Numbered from the stretch's first letter, positions 9,502-18,366 are shown. The stretch is DNA of 64,000 bases from Bradyrhizobium diazoefficiens (GCF_016599855.1 NZ_CP067041.1:1860001-1924000), one strand, 5' to 3'. Numbers and translations: made by a program. Notes: generated from the sequence alone by a model not told the origin.

Positions 9502-10914
9502 ATGGGAATCTTATCTTTTCTTGATCGCGAACATACCGTCGCGAAACCTGGATACAGCCGATGGATGGTGCCGCCGGCTGCACTGTGTGTGCATCTCTGC
9601 ATCGGCCAGGCCTATGCCTTCAGTGTTTTCAATCTGCCGATGACCAAGTTGATCGGTGTGAGCCAGTCCGCACCTGAGGACTGGAAGCTGACCGAGCTCG
9701 GCTGGATCTTTTCGATCGCCATCTTCTTTCTCGGAGTCTCTTCGGCCGTGTTTGGTCGTTGGGTCGAAGAGGGCGGCCCGCGTCGGGCCATGTTCACCGC
9801 CGCATGCTGCTGGGCTGGCGGATTCTTCATATCGGCTCTCGGTGTGTACGCGCATCAGTTGTGGGTTATCTATCTCGGCTACGGCCTGCTCGGCGGCATC
9901 GCGCTCGGCATTGGCTATATCTCGCCGGTCTCTACGCTGATCAAATGGTTTCCCGACAGACCCGGCATGGCGACGGGTATGGCAATTATGGGTTTTGGCG
10001 GCGGCGCGTTTATCGCCTCGCCACTTTCGGTTTGGTTGATGAGCAAGTTTCAGACCGCGACCCATATCGGCGTCGCCGAGACGTTCATTGTACTCGGTGT
10101 GGTCTATTTCGTGTTCATGATCATTGGCTCAATCATCGTGCGCGTGCCGGCGCCCGGTTGGAAGCCCGCGGGATACGTCGCGCCGACGCAGTCGAGGAAG
10201 CTAATTACGCGCAATGACGTGTTCGTCTACGATGCGCTGAAGACACCGCAGTTCTGGTTGATCTGGTGGGTTCTGTGCCTCAACGTGACCGCCGGTATCG
10301 GCGTGCTGGGACAGGCCTCGGCCATGAGCCAGGAGATGTTCCCCGGCCATATCACCCCGGTCGCAGCCGCGGGCTTCGTCGGCCTGATGAGCCTGTTCAA
10401 CATGGGCGGTCGGTTCTGCTGGGCATCGATCTCCGATTATATCGGCCGCCGTAACACCTACTTCGTGTTCATGCTCCTCGGCTTCGCGCTGTACTGTACT
10501 GTTCCCTACACAGGCTCGATCGGTAGTGTGGCTGGGTTCGTCATCTGCTTCCTCATCATCATCAGCATGTATGGTGGCGGCTTCTCCACCGTTCCCGCCT
10601 ATCTCAGGGATATGTTCGGTACTCGCTATGTCGGTGCCATCCACGGTCTGCTGCTCACGGCATGGTCGATGGCCGGCATCTTCGGGCCAGTGCTGGTCAA
10701 CTACATCCGCGAGTACAACGTTTCGCATGGCGTGCCGAAAGCGCAGGCCTACAACACCACCATGTACATTATGGCCGGCCTGCTAGTGATCGGCTTTATC
10801 TGCAATTTCCTCGTCAAGGCGGTGGACGCCCGCTTCCATATGAAGTCGGATGATTCACGCGGAACTGAACCCCAGGAAGCGAACGCCACGGCGCCGGCCG
10901 CGGTGCGGGCATAA
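9502..10914 (+). CDS. OFA-type (oxalate/formate antiporter family) MFS transporter
   Basis: 470 residues with about twelve membrane segments. The N-terminal domain has GQAYAFSVFNLPMTKLIGV and LGYGLLGGIALGIGYISPVS, then PDRPGMATGMAIMGFGGGAF, a motif set typical of OxlT-like carriers. The C-terminal half includes NMGGRFCWASISDYIGRRNT and a hydrophilic tail. OFA members exchange oxalate, formate or related carboxylates. The formate dehydrogenase operon downstream makes formate or oxalate a plausible substrate, by context only. A 40-residue membrane peptide follows after 11 bases. Confidence 0.88.
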   Translation: MGILSFLDREHTVAKPGYSRWMVPPAALCVHLCIGQAYAFSVFNLPMTKLIGVSQSAPEDWKLTELGWIFSIAIFFLGVSSAVFGRWVEEGGPRRAMFTAACCWAGGFFISALGVYAHQLWVIYLGYGLLGGIALGIGYISPVSTLIKWFPDRPGMATGMAIMGFGGGAFIASPLSVWLMSKFQTATHIGVAETFIVLGVVYFVFMIIGSIIVRVPAPGWKPAGYVAPTQSRKLITRNDVFVYDALKTPQFWLIWWVLCLNVTAGIGVLGQASAMSQEMFPGHITPVAAAGFVGLMSLFNMGGRFCWASISDYIGRRNTYFVFMLLGFALYCTVPYTGSIGSVAGFVICFLIIISMYGGGFSTVPAYLRDMFGTRYVGAIHGLLLTAWSMAGIFGPVLVNYIREYNVSHGVPKAQAYNTTMYIMAGLLVIGFICNFLVKAVDARFHMKSDDSRGTEPQEANATAPAAVRA

Positions 10915-10925
10915 GGATATTGATC

Positions 10926-11048
10926 ATGAGCACCGAAGACCATCCGACTACGACGCTGCAACTGGTTCTCGCGTGGGGATTTGTGGGCATCCCGCTTTTG
11001 TTTGGGGTGGTGCAAACGCTCATCAATTCAATGAAGTTATTCCAATAG
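10926..11048 (+). CDS. Small membrane peptide, likely MFS transporter small subunit
   Basis: 40 residues from ATG 10926 to TAG 11048. A polar start (MSTEDHPTT) leads into one hydrophobic helix (LQLVLAWGFVGIPLLFGVVQ) and a short basic end. It lies 11 bases after the OFA carrier in the same direction. Tiny single-helix proteins in this position are annotated elsewhere as MFS transporter small subunits. It may stabilise or modulate the carrier; this is inferred from position and size. Confidence 0.72.
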   Translation: MSTEDHPTTTLQLVLAWGFVGIPLLFGVVQTLINSMKLFQ

Positions 11049-11064
11049 GGTCGCTTGTTCTAGG

Positions 11065-11092
11065 GGCCCCCATTTCATTACGAGCGGGGGCC
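11065..11092 (+). terminator. Hairpin after the MFS genes
   Basis: GGCCCCC (11065-11071) pairs with GGGGGCC (11086-11092) around a 14-base loop, 16 bases after the small-subunit stop. There is no T-run, so the strength is uncertain. A second stem, GGCAGG/CCTGCC, follows near 11127-11145. Confidence 0.45.
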
Positions 11093-11174
11093 GCCTTAGA
11101 GCGCGAAGGAGGTTATGCGGGGGCATGGCAGGGCGGCTGCCTGCCCCCTAAATACGTTCTAAATTCTCTTGGCG

Positions 11175-11188
11175 TCTGGTATACCAGA
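11175..11188. promoter_or_regulatory. 14-base perfect palindrome, probable operator for the formate dehydrogenase operon
   Basis: TCTGGTATACCAGA is fully self-complementary and sits 142 bases before the dehydrogenase start. Its TGGTATACCA core resembles operators of FadR/GntR-type regulators. The regulator is not identified. Confidence 0.5.
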
Positions 11189-11329
11189 AGCTAGAGTTAC
11201 CTGGAATGAGCCTCGATCCCCGGGATGCAGTTGACGCGGTTCCCCGTAGTCGGGCTTGGAAATTCAGGTGGACCGCGATGACTACGCTGCCTGCGATCAT
11301 CGGGCTTTTGAGGAGAACGCGACGTTTCC

Positions 11330-13039
11330 ATGAGCAGCAACGACGACGTTCACAAGGTCAGGGAATTCGAGCATCCGGGCGAGGGGCGCCGGCGCGCCAA
11401 GGCCACGCCCAAGGGCCGGCAGGTCGATCCCACCGCCGCGCATGAGATCGAGCAGTTGCTCGGCGACAGGCCGCGGCGGCGCGATCTCCTGATCGAATAT
11501 CTGCATCTGATCCAGGACCACTATCACCAGATCTCGGCCGCGCATCTGGCCGCTCTCGCCGACGAGATGAAGCTCGCCTTCGCCGAAGTGTTCGAGACCG
11601 CCACCTTCTATGCGCATTTCGACGTGGTGAAGGAAGGCGAGCCCGATATCGCGCCGCTGACGATCCGCGTCTGCGATTCGCTGACCTGCGCGATGCTCGG
11701 CGGTGAAAAACTGCTCGCGGATTTGCAAGACGCGTCCGGCCCCGGCATCCGCGTCGTGCGCGCGCCCTGCGTCGGCCGTTGCGATACCGCGCCTGCCGCC
11801 GAGGTCGGCCATAACTTTGTCGACCATGCGACGGTCGCTAATGTGATGGCGGCAGCGAAGGCTGGCGACACCCACGCGCATCTGCCGAAATATATCGACT
11901 ACGATGCCTATGTCGCCGACGGCGGCTACAAGCTGCTCAATCGTCTGCGCTCCGGCGAATTGTCGAAGGATGACCTGTTGAAGGCGCTGGACGACGCCTC
12001 GCTGCGCGGCCTCGGCGGCGCCGGCTTCCCGACGGGGCGCAAATGGCGCGCGGTGCTCGGCGAGCCCGGTCCGCGGCTGATGGCGATCAACGGCGACGAG
12101 GGCGAGCCCGGCACCTTCAAGGACCGCGTCTATCTCGAAACCGATCCGCACCGCTTCATCGAGGGCATGCTGATCGGCGCGCATGTGGTGCAGGCCTCCG
12201 ACATGTACATCTACATTCGCGACGAATATCCGGCCTCGCGCGAGATCCTCGAACGCGAGATCGCAAAGCTTCCCGCGGGCGGCCCGACGCTGCACATGCG
12301 CCGCGGCGCCGGCGCTTACATTTGCGGAGAGGAATCTTCGCTGCTCGAAAGCATCGAGGGCAAGCGCGGCCTGCCCAGGCACAAGCCGCCTTATCCGTTC
12401 CAGGTCGGCCTCTTCGGGCTGCCGACGCTGATCAACAATATCGAGACGCTATGGTGGGTGCGCGACATCGTCGAGAAGGGCGCCGACTGGTGGAAGGGCA
12501 ATGGCCGCCATGAGCGTCATGGCCTGCGCAGCTTCTCGGTCTCCGGCCGCGTCAACAGTCCCGGCATGAAGCTTGCGCCCGCGGGCATCACCGTGCGTGA
12601 GCTGATCGATGAATATTGCGGCGGTATGGCCGATGGCCATCAGTTCTATGCTTACTTACCGGGCGGCGCCTCCGGCGGCATCCTGCCGGCGTCGATGGAC
12701 GACATCCCGCTCGATTTCGGCACGCTGGAAAAATACGGCTGCTTCATCGGCTCGGCGGCGATCGTGATCTTGTCGCAAAAGGACAGCGTGCGCGCGGCGG
12801 CACTCAACCTGATGAAGTTCTTCGAGGACGAGAGCTGCGGCCAGTGCACGCCGTGCCGCGTCGGAACCCAGAAGGCGGCGCAGTTGATGCAGAAGCCGGT
12901 CTGGAACCGCGCATTGCTGGAAGAATTGAGCCAGGCGATGCGCGATGCCTCGATCTGCGGGCTCGGACAGGCGGCATCGAATCCCCTGTCCTCCGTGATC
13001 AAATATTTCCCTGACGAGTTCAAGGAAGCGGCGGAATGA
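11330..13039 (+). CDS. NAD-dependent formate dehydrogenase, fused gamma-beta (NuoE-NuoF-like) subunit
   Basis: 569 residues. Residues 35-190 are NuoE/FdsG-like, with [2Fe-2S] ligands in CDSLTC (C115, C120) and CVGRC (C147, C151). The rest is NuoF/FdsB-like: GLRGLGGAGFPTGRKW-type FMN/NADH region (here SLRGLGGAGFPTGRKW), AINGDEGEPGTFKDR, GAGAYICGEESSL, and the 4Fe-4S motif ESCGQCTPCRVG (C503, C506, C509) with a fourth cysteine near 543. It passes electrons from the formate site to NAD+. In Rhodobacter and Cupriavidus the two parts are separate FdsG and FdsB. Its stop overlaps the next start (ATGA). Confidence 0.93.
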   Translation: MSSNDDVHKVREFEHPGEGRRRAKATPKGRQVDPTAAHEIEQLLGDRPRRRDLLIEYLHLIQDHYHQISAAHLAALADEMKLAFAEVFETATFYAHFDVVKEGEPDIAPLTIRVCDSLTCAMLGGEKLLADLQDASGPGIRVVRAPCVGRCDTAPAAEVGHNFVDHATVANVMAAAKAGDTHAHLPKYIDYDAYVADGGYKLLNRLRSGELSKDDLLKALDDASLRGLGGAGFPTGRKWRAVLGEPGPRLMAINGDEGEPGTFKDRVYLETDPHRFIEGMLIGAHVVQASDMYIYIRDEYPASREILEREIAKLPAGGPTLHMRRGAGAYICGEESSLLESIEGKRGLPRHKPPYPFQVGLFGLPTLINNIETLWWVRDIVEKGADWWKGNGRHERHGLRSFSVSGRVNSPGMKLAPAGITVRELIDEYCGGMADGHQFYAYLPGGASGGILPASMDDIPLDFGTLEKYGCFIGSAAIVILSQKDSVRAAALNLMKFFEDESCGQCTPCRVGTQKAAQLMQKPVWNRALLEELSQAMRDASICGLGQAASNPLSSVIKYFPDEFKEAAE

Positions 13040-15801
13040 CGAAAATTACGTTCGAGCTCGACGGCAAGCAGGTCGAAGCCAAACCCGGCGAGACGATCTG
13101 GCAGGTCGCGAAACGCCAGGGCCGCGAGATCCCGCACCTGTGTTATTCGCCTGCGCCCGACTATCGCCCCGACGGCAATTGCCGCGCCTGCATGGTCGAG
13201 ATCGAGGGCGAGCGCGTGCTGGCGGCCTCGTGCAAGCGCACGCCGTCGGTTGGCATGAAGGTGAAGACCGAATCCGCGCGTGCGGTGTCGGCGCAGAAAA
13301 TGGTGATGGAGCTGCTGGTCGCCGACCAGCCACCGCGCGAGACCAGCCACGATCCGGATTCGAAATTCTGGCATTGGGCGGAAGCTACCGGCGTCACCGA
13401 GAGCCGCTTCCCCGCCGCCGAGCGCTGGGAGACCGACGCCAGCCATCCGGCGATGCGGGTCAATCTCGACGCCTGCATCCAATGCGGACTCTGCGTGCGC
13501 GCCTGCCGCGAGGTCCAGGTCAACGACGTCATCGGCATGGCGTATCGCAATCACGGCTCGAAGGTCGTGTTCGACTTCGACGATCCCATGGGCGAGTCCA
13601 CTTGCGTGGCCTGCGGCGAATGCGTGCAGGCCTGCCCGACCGGCGCGCTGATGCCGGCCGTGATGCTGGACGAGCAGCAGACCCGCGTCACCTACGCCGA
13701 CAAGAAGGTGGATTCGCTCTGCCCGTTCTGCGGCGTCGGTTGCCAGGTGACCTATGAGGTCAAGGACGAGAAGGTGATCTACGCCGAGGGCCGCGACGGT
13801 CCCGCCAATCACAACCGCCTTTGCGTCAAGGGCCGCTTCGGCTTCGACTACATCCACCATCCGCATCGCCTCACAAAACCGCTGGTGCGGCTGCCGAATG
13901 CGAAGAAGGATCCCAACGACCAGGTCGATCCGGCCAATCCCTTCACGCATTTCCGCGAAGCGAGCTGGGACGAAGCGCTGGATATCGCCGCCAGGGGTCT
14001 CGTCAAGATCCGCGACGAGAAGGGCGCGAAGGCGCTGGCCGGCTTCGGTTCGGCCAAGGGCTCGAACGAAGAGGCCTATCTGTTCCAGAAGCTGGTGCGC
14101 ACTGGCTTCGGCTCAAACAATGTCGACCACTGCACCCGTCTGTGCCACGCCTCCTCGGTCGCGGCGCTGTTCGAAGGCCTGAGCTCAGGCGCGGTGTCGG
14201 CGCCGTTCTCGGCGGCGATGGACGCCGAAGTGATCTGGGTGATCGGCGCCAACCCGACCGTGAACCATCCGGTCGCGGCGACCTACATCAAGAATGCCGC
14301 CAAGAACGGCGCAAAGCTGTTCGTGATGGACCCGCGCCGGCAGACGCTGTCGCGCCACGCGACCAAGCATTTGCAGTTCAAGCCGGGCTCCGACGTCGCC
14401 ATGCTGAACGCGATGATCAACACGATCATCACTGAAGGCCTGACCGACGACCAGTACATCGCCGGCTACACGGAGGGCTTTGAGGAACTCAAAGAGAAGA
14501 TCAAGGAGTTCACACCGGAGAAGATGGAGCCGATCTGCGGCATCCCGGCGCAAACCTTGCGCGAGGTCGCGCGGACCTATGCGCGCGCAAAATCGTCGAT
14601 CATCTTCTGGGGCATGGGCATCAGCCAGCACGTTCACGGCACCGACAACGCCCGCTGCCTGATTGCACTGGCGCTGATCACCGGCCAGGTTGGCCGTCCC
14701 GGCACAGGCCTGCATCCGCTGCGCGGTCAGAACAATGTGCAGGGCGCCTCCGACGCCGGCCTGATTCCGATGTTCCTGCCCGACTATCAGCCGGTCGACC
14801 GTGACGACATGCGCGGGGCGTTCGAAAAGCTCTGGCAGCAGGACCTCGATCCCGTTCGCGGGCTGACTGTGGTCGAGATCATGAATGCGATCCATGCCGG
14901 TGAGATCAAGGGCATGTATATCGAGGGCGAGAACCCCGCGATGTCCGACCCCGACCTCCAGCATGCGCGCCAGGCGCTCGCCATGCTCGATCACCTCGTG
15001 GTGCAGGATCTCTTCGTCACCGAGACCGCGTTCCACGCCGACGTCATCCTGCCGGCCTCGGCCTTCGCCGAGAAGGAAGGCTCGTTCACCAACACCGACC
15101 GCCGCGTGCAGCTCGCGCGCCAGGTCATCAAGCCGCCCGGCGATGCGCGCCAGGATCTCTGGATCATCCAGGAGATCGGCAAGCGCATGGGCCTGTCGTG
15201 GAATTATTCAGGCCCTGGCGAGGTCTACACCGAGATGGCGGAGCTGATGCCGTCGCTCAAGAACATCAGCTGGGAGCGGCTGGTGCGCGAAGGCGCGGTC
15301 ACCTATCCGGCCGATGCTCCCGACAAGCCCGGCAACGAGATCATCTTCACCACGGGCTTCCCGACCGCGAGCGGCCGCGGCAAGATCGTGCCGGCTCACG
15401 TCATCCCGCCCGACGAATTGCCCGACGACGAATATCCGATGGTGCTGTCGACCGGCCGTGTGCTGGAGCACTGGCACACCGGCTCGATGACCCGCCGTGC
15501 CCAGGTGCTCGACCAGATCGAGCCCGAGGCTGTCGCGTTCATGTCGCCCAAGGACATGCGCAGGAAGAAGCTGGCGCCGGGGGATTTCATCCGGCTGGAG
15601 ACCCGCCGTGGCGCGGTCGAGGTCAAGGTGCGCTCCGACCGTGACGTGCCGGAGAACATGGTGTTCATGCCGTTCTGTTACGCGGAAGCGGCGGCGAACC
15701 TGTTGACTAACCCGGCGCTTGATCCGTTCGGCAAGATCCCGGAGTTCAAGTTCTGCGCCGCAAGGGCCGAACGGGCCGAGATGCGGGACGCGGCGGAGTA
15801 G
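13036..15801 (+). CDS. fdsA: NAD-dependent formate dehydrogenase catalytic alpha subunit
   Basis: 921 residues. The N-terminal 220 are NuoG-like: a [2Fe-2S] domain (CYSPAPDYRPDGNCRACMVE), a His/Cys 4Fe-4S segment, and two ferredoxin clusters (CIQCGLCVRACREVQ and CVACGECVQACPTGAL). The 4Fe-4S motif CPFCGVGCQ then starts the molybdopterin oxidoreductase core. The active site reads CTRLCHASS, giving a metal-ligating cysteine (C370) followed by the conserved histidine (H371), so this is a cysteine, not selenocysteine, enzyme. A C-terminal dinucleotide-binding domain has STGRVLEHWHTGSMTRR. It oxidises formate to CO2 in the cytoplasm and needs MobA/MoeA/FdhD products from upstream. No FdsD-like small subunit follows. 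Confidence 0.95.
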   Translation: MTKITFELDGKQVEAKPGETIWQVAKRQGREIPHLCYSPAPDYRPDGNCRACMVEIEGERVLAASCKRTPSVGMKVKTESARAVSAQKMVMELLVADQPPRETSHDPDSKFWHWAEATGVTESRFPAAERWETDASHPAMRVNLDACIQCGLCVRACREVQVNDVIGMAYRNHGSKVVFDFDDPMGESTCVACGECVQACPTGALMPAVMLDEQQTRVTYADKKVDSLCPFCGVGCQVTYEVKDEKVIYAEGRDGPANHNRLCVKGRFGFDYIHHPHRLTKPLVRLPNAKKDPNDQVDPANPFTHFREASWDEALDIAARGLVKIRDEKGAKALAGFGSAKGSNEEAYLFQKLVRTGFGSNNVDHCTRLCHASSVAALFEGLSSGAVSAPFSAAMDAEVIWVIGANPTVNHPVAATYIKNAAKNGAKLFVMDPRRQTLSRHATKHLQFKPGSDVAMLNAMINTIITEGLTDDQYIAGYTEGFEELKEKIKEFTPEKMEPICGIPAQTLREVARTYARAKSSIIFWGMGISQHVHGTDNARCLIALALITGQVGRPGTGLHPLRGQNNVQGASDAGLIPMFLPDYQPVDRDDMRGAFEKLWQQDLDPVRGLTVVEIMNAIHAGEIKGMYIEGENPAMSDPDLQHARQALAMLDHLVVQDLFVTETAFHADVILPASAFAEKEGSFTNTDRRVQLARQVIKPPGDARQDLWIIQEIGKRMGLSWNYSGPGEVYTEMAELMPSLKNISWERLVREGAVTYPADAPDKPGNEIIFTTGFPTASGRGKIVPAHVIPPDELPDDEYPMVLSTGRVLEHWHTGSMTRRAQVLDQIEPEAVAFMSPKDMRRKKLAPGDFIRLETRRGAVEVKVRSDRDVPENMVFMPFCYAEAAANLLTNPALDPFGKIPEFKFCAARAERAEMRDAAE

Positions 15802-15846
15802 GGGAGCCTTCCCGTCACCGCGGACCAGGCTTGCCACACAACCGCT

Positions 15847-16013
15847 GTCATACCCCGCGACCCGGCTACGCCAAGGCTTCGCCGGGGTTGCGGTCCAGGG
15901 GCGCCGAAGCTTTAGCGTAGGCGGCAGGCGGGGCATCCAGTACGCCGCGGCCCATTGATTGAGCCACAACCGGCTCGAAGTACTGGATCGCCCGGTCAAG
16001 CCGGGCGATAACA
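15847..16013. repeat. Palindromic intergenic repeat element after the formate dehydrogenase operon
   Basis: This non-coding stretch has nested dyads. ATCCAGTAC (15935-15943) is complementary to GTACTGGAT (15980-15988), and CGCCCGG (15989-15995) pairs with CCGGGCG (16001-16007) over a five-base loop. The wording (gtcataccccgcg, catccagtac, actggatcgcccggtcaagccgggcgat) matches a dispersed repeat I recall from Bradyrhizobium intergenic regions. It may also end transcription. Copy number must be checked in a genome. Nothing else credible is seen in 15802-16132. Confidence 0.65.
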
Positions 16014-16132
16014 GTTATTGTGTGGTGCCAGCCTGCCCCTGCTACATGTAATCCATGTCCAAAGTCACCCCGGCCGATGTGCGGGACATCGCGAAAGTGG
16101 TCGTCGCTGACGTGCTGGCATGAGCGTCTTGG

Positions 16133-16816
16133 TTACTGCTTCTGCAATAGTTTCAGCCGGCAGCGCAGCGCCTCGCGTATATGCGCGCGCGCGAGTTGCT
16201 CGGCCTTGTCGCCGTCGCGCGCGGCGATGGCGTCGATGATGGCCTGGTGCTCGCCGTGGCTGGTCGAGGGGCGACCCGTCACGGTGAAGGTGGTCGGGCC
16301 GAGGAGGGCGATCCAATCCTGCAATTCGCCGGACGCATTGTCGAGATAGCGATTGCGCGCGGCGCGGCAGATCGCTTCATGAAAGGCGCGGTTGAGCCGC
16401 GCCATCTCGACCGTATCAGTCTCGGGCGCCTCCAAAAATGCCTGCTCGATGTCCCGGAGCGCGTCGATTTCCGGCGCGGATGCGTGCCCGGCGGCGAGGC
16501 GCGCGGCGGCGCCCTCCATGATCTCGCGCATGGCGTAGAGCTCGAGCACCTCCGATATGTCGAGGTTGCGGACGATCAGCCCGCGGCCGCCGGCTGGCTC
16601 GACGAAGCCGCGCGCCGCGAGCCGGCCAAGCGCCTCCCGCACCGGCGTACGGCTGACCTTCAGCCGCTGGGCGACCTCTTCCTCACGCAGGCGATCGCCG
16701 GCGCGGTAGCTGCCGGCCTGGAGCGCCTCGCAGAGGGAGCGGAACACCGCTTCACCCAGCGCGACACCACCGCCACGTGCGATCGATCCGCCTGCCTTTG
16801 CCGGGCGTCTGGCCAT
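16133..16816 (-). CDS. GntR-family (FCD) transcriptional regulator
   Basis: 227 residues. Residues 20-85 are a GntR winged helix (LREEEVAQRLKVSRTPVREAL), and the remainder is an FCD effector domain with NRAFHEAICRAARN and a late HGEHQAII histidine region that usually binds a metal and a carboxylate ligand. GAGG lies five bases before the ATG. It is divergent from tcuAB, so it is the likely TcuR-type regulator, probably responding to a tricarboxylate. That assignment rests on context. Confidence 0.88.
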   Translation of the reverse strand: MARRPAKAGGSIARGGGVALGEAVFRSLCEALQAGSYRAGDRLREEEVAQRLKVSRTPVREALGRLAARGFVEPAGGRGLIVRNLDISEVLELYAMREIMEGAAARLAAGHASAPEIDALRDIEQAFLEAPETDTVEMARLNRAFHEAICRAARNRYLDNASGELQDWIALLGPTTFTVTGRPSTSHGEHQAIIDAIAARDGDKAEQLARAHIREALRCRLKLLQKQ

Positions 16817-16884
16817 GAATCCTCACGGTCGCAATGCGCATCCTGCCCATGCAGAGATGCGACTTGCAATACGTATGTATATCT

Positions 16885-16894
16885 TTGTATACAA
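16885..16894. promoter_or_regulatory. Candidate GntR operator in the tcu divergent promoter
   Basis: TTGTATACAA is a perfect ten-base palindrome matching the FadR/FCD core pattern yGTMKACr as TGTATACA. It lies in an AT-rich patch between the GntR start (16816) and tcuA (16942), where an autoregulating repressor would bind. Confidence 0.55.
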
Positions 16895-16941
16895 TAGTAC
16901 GCAATGGCGGGCCGGCTTGACTGGGGCCGCTGGCGGGCAGA

Positions 16942-18366
16942 ATGTCTCTAACTTCGTCGTATCGGACCGACGGCATGGGTAGCAAGTACGACGTGCTGGT
17001 GATCGGCGGCGGCAACGCGGCGCTCTGTGCGGCGATCTCGGCGCGCCGCGGTGGCGCCTCGGTGCTGGTGCTCGAAGGTGCGCCAAAGTTCTACCGCGGC
17101 GGCAACACCCGTCACACCCGCAACATGCGCTGCGCCCATGACGCCGCGACGGAAATCCTCACCGGCCCGTACACCGAGGAGGAGTTCTGGGAGGATCTGC
17201 TGCGCGTGACCGGCGGGCAGACCGACGAGGTGCTCGCCCGCCACATGATCCGTGAGTCCAAGGATATCCTGAACTGGATCGTGGAGCAGGGCGTGCGCTG
17301 GCAGCCCTCGCTCGGCGGCACGCTGAGCCTCGGTCGCACCAACTCTTTCTTCCTCGGCGGCGGCCGCGCAATGCTGAACGCACTCTATCTCACCGCCGAA
17401 CGGCTCGGTATCGACGTCGAATACGACGCGGAGGTCACCGACCTCGTGATCGAGGACGGCATGTTCCTCGCCGCACGCCTCAAGCGGCCGATCAATGGCG
17501 AGACCGAAATCCGCGCCACCTCGCTGGTCGCCGCGGCCGGCGGGTTCGAGGCCAATATCGAATGGCTGAAGCAATATTGGGGCGAGGCCGCTGACAATTT
17601 CCTGATCCGCGGCACGCCGCACAATCGCGGCTCGATCCTGAAGATGCTGCTCGACAAGGGCGTGCAGGAGGTCGGCGATCCCACCCAGTGCCACGCGGTT
17701 GCGATCGACGCCCGCGCGCCGAAGTTCGATGGCGGCATCATCACGCGGCATGACTCCGTCGTGTTCGGCATCGTCGTCAACAAGCATTCGCAGCGCTTCT
17801 ACGATGAAGGCGAGGACATCTGGCCGAAGCGCTACGCGATCTGGGGCCGTCTGGTCGCGGCGCAGCCCGACCAGATCGCCTACATCGTCTTCGATTCCAC
17901 CGTCGTCACCAGCTTCATGCCGACGCTGTTCCCGCCGGTCGCCGGGCAGACGATCGCCGAGCTCGCCGACAAGCTCGAGCTCGATCCGGCGGCGCTGGAA
18001 AAGACCGTCACGGAGTTCAACGCCGCCGTGCGGCCCGGCACGTTCGATCACACCATTTTGGACGATTGTCGCACCGAAGGCATCACGCCCTCCAAGACGC
18101 ACTGGGCGCGGCGGATCGAGACGCCGCCTTATCTCGCCTATCCGGTGCGGCCCGGCATCACCTTCACCTATCTCGGCACGCGCGTGAATAAGGAGGCGCG
18201 GATGGTGATGGCTGATGGCAAGCCGTCGGCCAACATGTTCGCGGCCGGCGAGATCATGGCGGGCAATGTGCTCGGCAAGGGCTACGCCGCCGGCATGGGC
18301 ATGACCATCGGCAGCGTGTTCGGGCGGATCGCAGGACAGGAAGCGGCGAAACATGCACGGAACTAG
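16942..18366 (+). CDS. tcuA: FAD-dependent tricarballylate dehydrogenase TcuA
   Basis: 474 residues. It starts with an FAD Rossmann motif (YDVLVIGGGNAALCAAISAR), then KFYRGGNTRHTRNMRCAH and GPYTEEEFWEDLLRVTGG, which are specific to TcuA rather than to general fumarate reductase flavoproteins, and ends with FAAGEIMAGNVLGKGYAAG. TcuA oxidises tricarballylate to cis-aconitate, passing electrons to TcuB. ATG 16942 and ATG 16975 are both possible starts; the shorter begins just before the FAD motif. It overlaps tcuB by 14 bases. No TcuC transporter is seen nearby. Confidence 0.92.
   Translation: MSLTSSYRTDGMGSKYDVLVIGGGNAALCAAISARRGGASVLVLEGAPKFYRGGNTRHTRNMRCAHDAATEILTGPYTEEEFWEDLLRVTGGQTDEVLARHMIRESKDILNWIVEQGVRWQPSLGGTLSLGRTNSFFLGGGRAMLNALYLTAERLGIDVEYDAEVTDLVIEDGMFLAARLKRPINGETEIRATSLVAAAGGFEANIEWLKQYWGEAADNFLIRGTPHNRGSILKMLLDKGVQEVGDPTQCHAVAIDARAPKFDGGIITRHDSVVFGIVVNKHSQRFYDEGEDIWPKRYAIWGRLVAAQPDQIAYIVFDSTVVTSFMPTLFPPVAGQTIAELADKLELDPAALEKTVTEFNAAVRPGTFDHTILDDCRTEGITPSKTHWARRIETPPYLAYPVRPGITFTYLGTRVNKEARMVMADGKPSANMFAAGEIMAGNVLGKGYAAGMGMTIGSVFGRIAGQEAAKHARN

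Noticed and set aside
16055..16123. 22-residue frame MSKVTPADVRDIAKVVVADV...
   Set aside because: It has no ribosome site and no known family. It might be the stump of a lost gene, but length is too small to claim. It is not an FdsD subunit.
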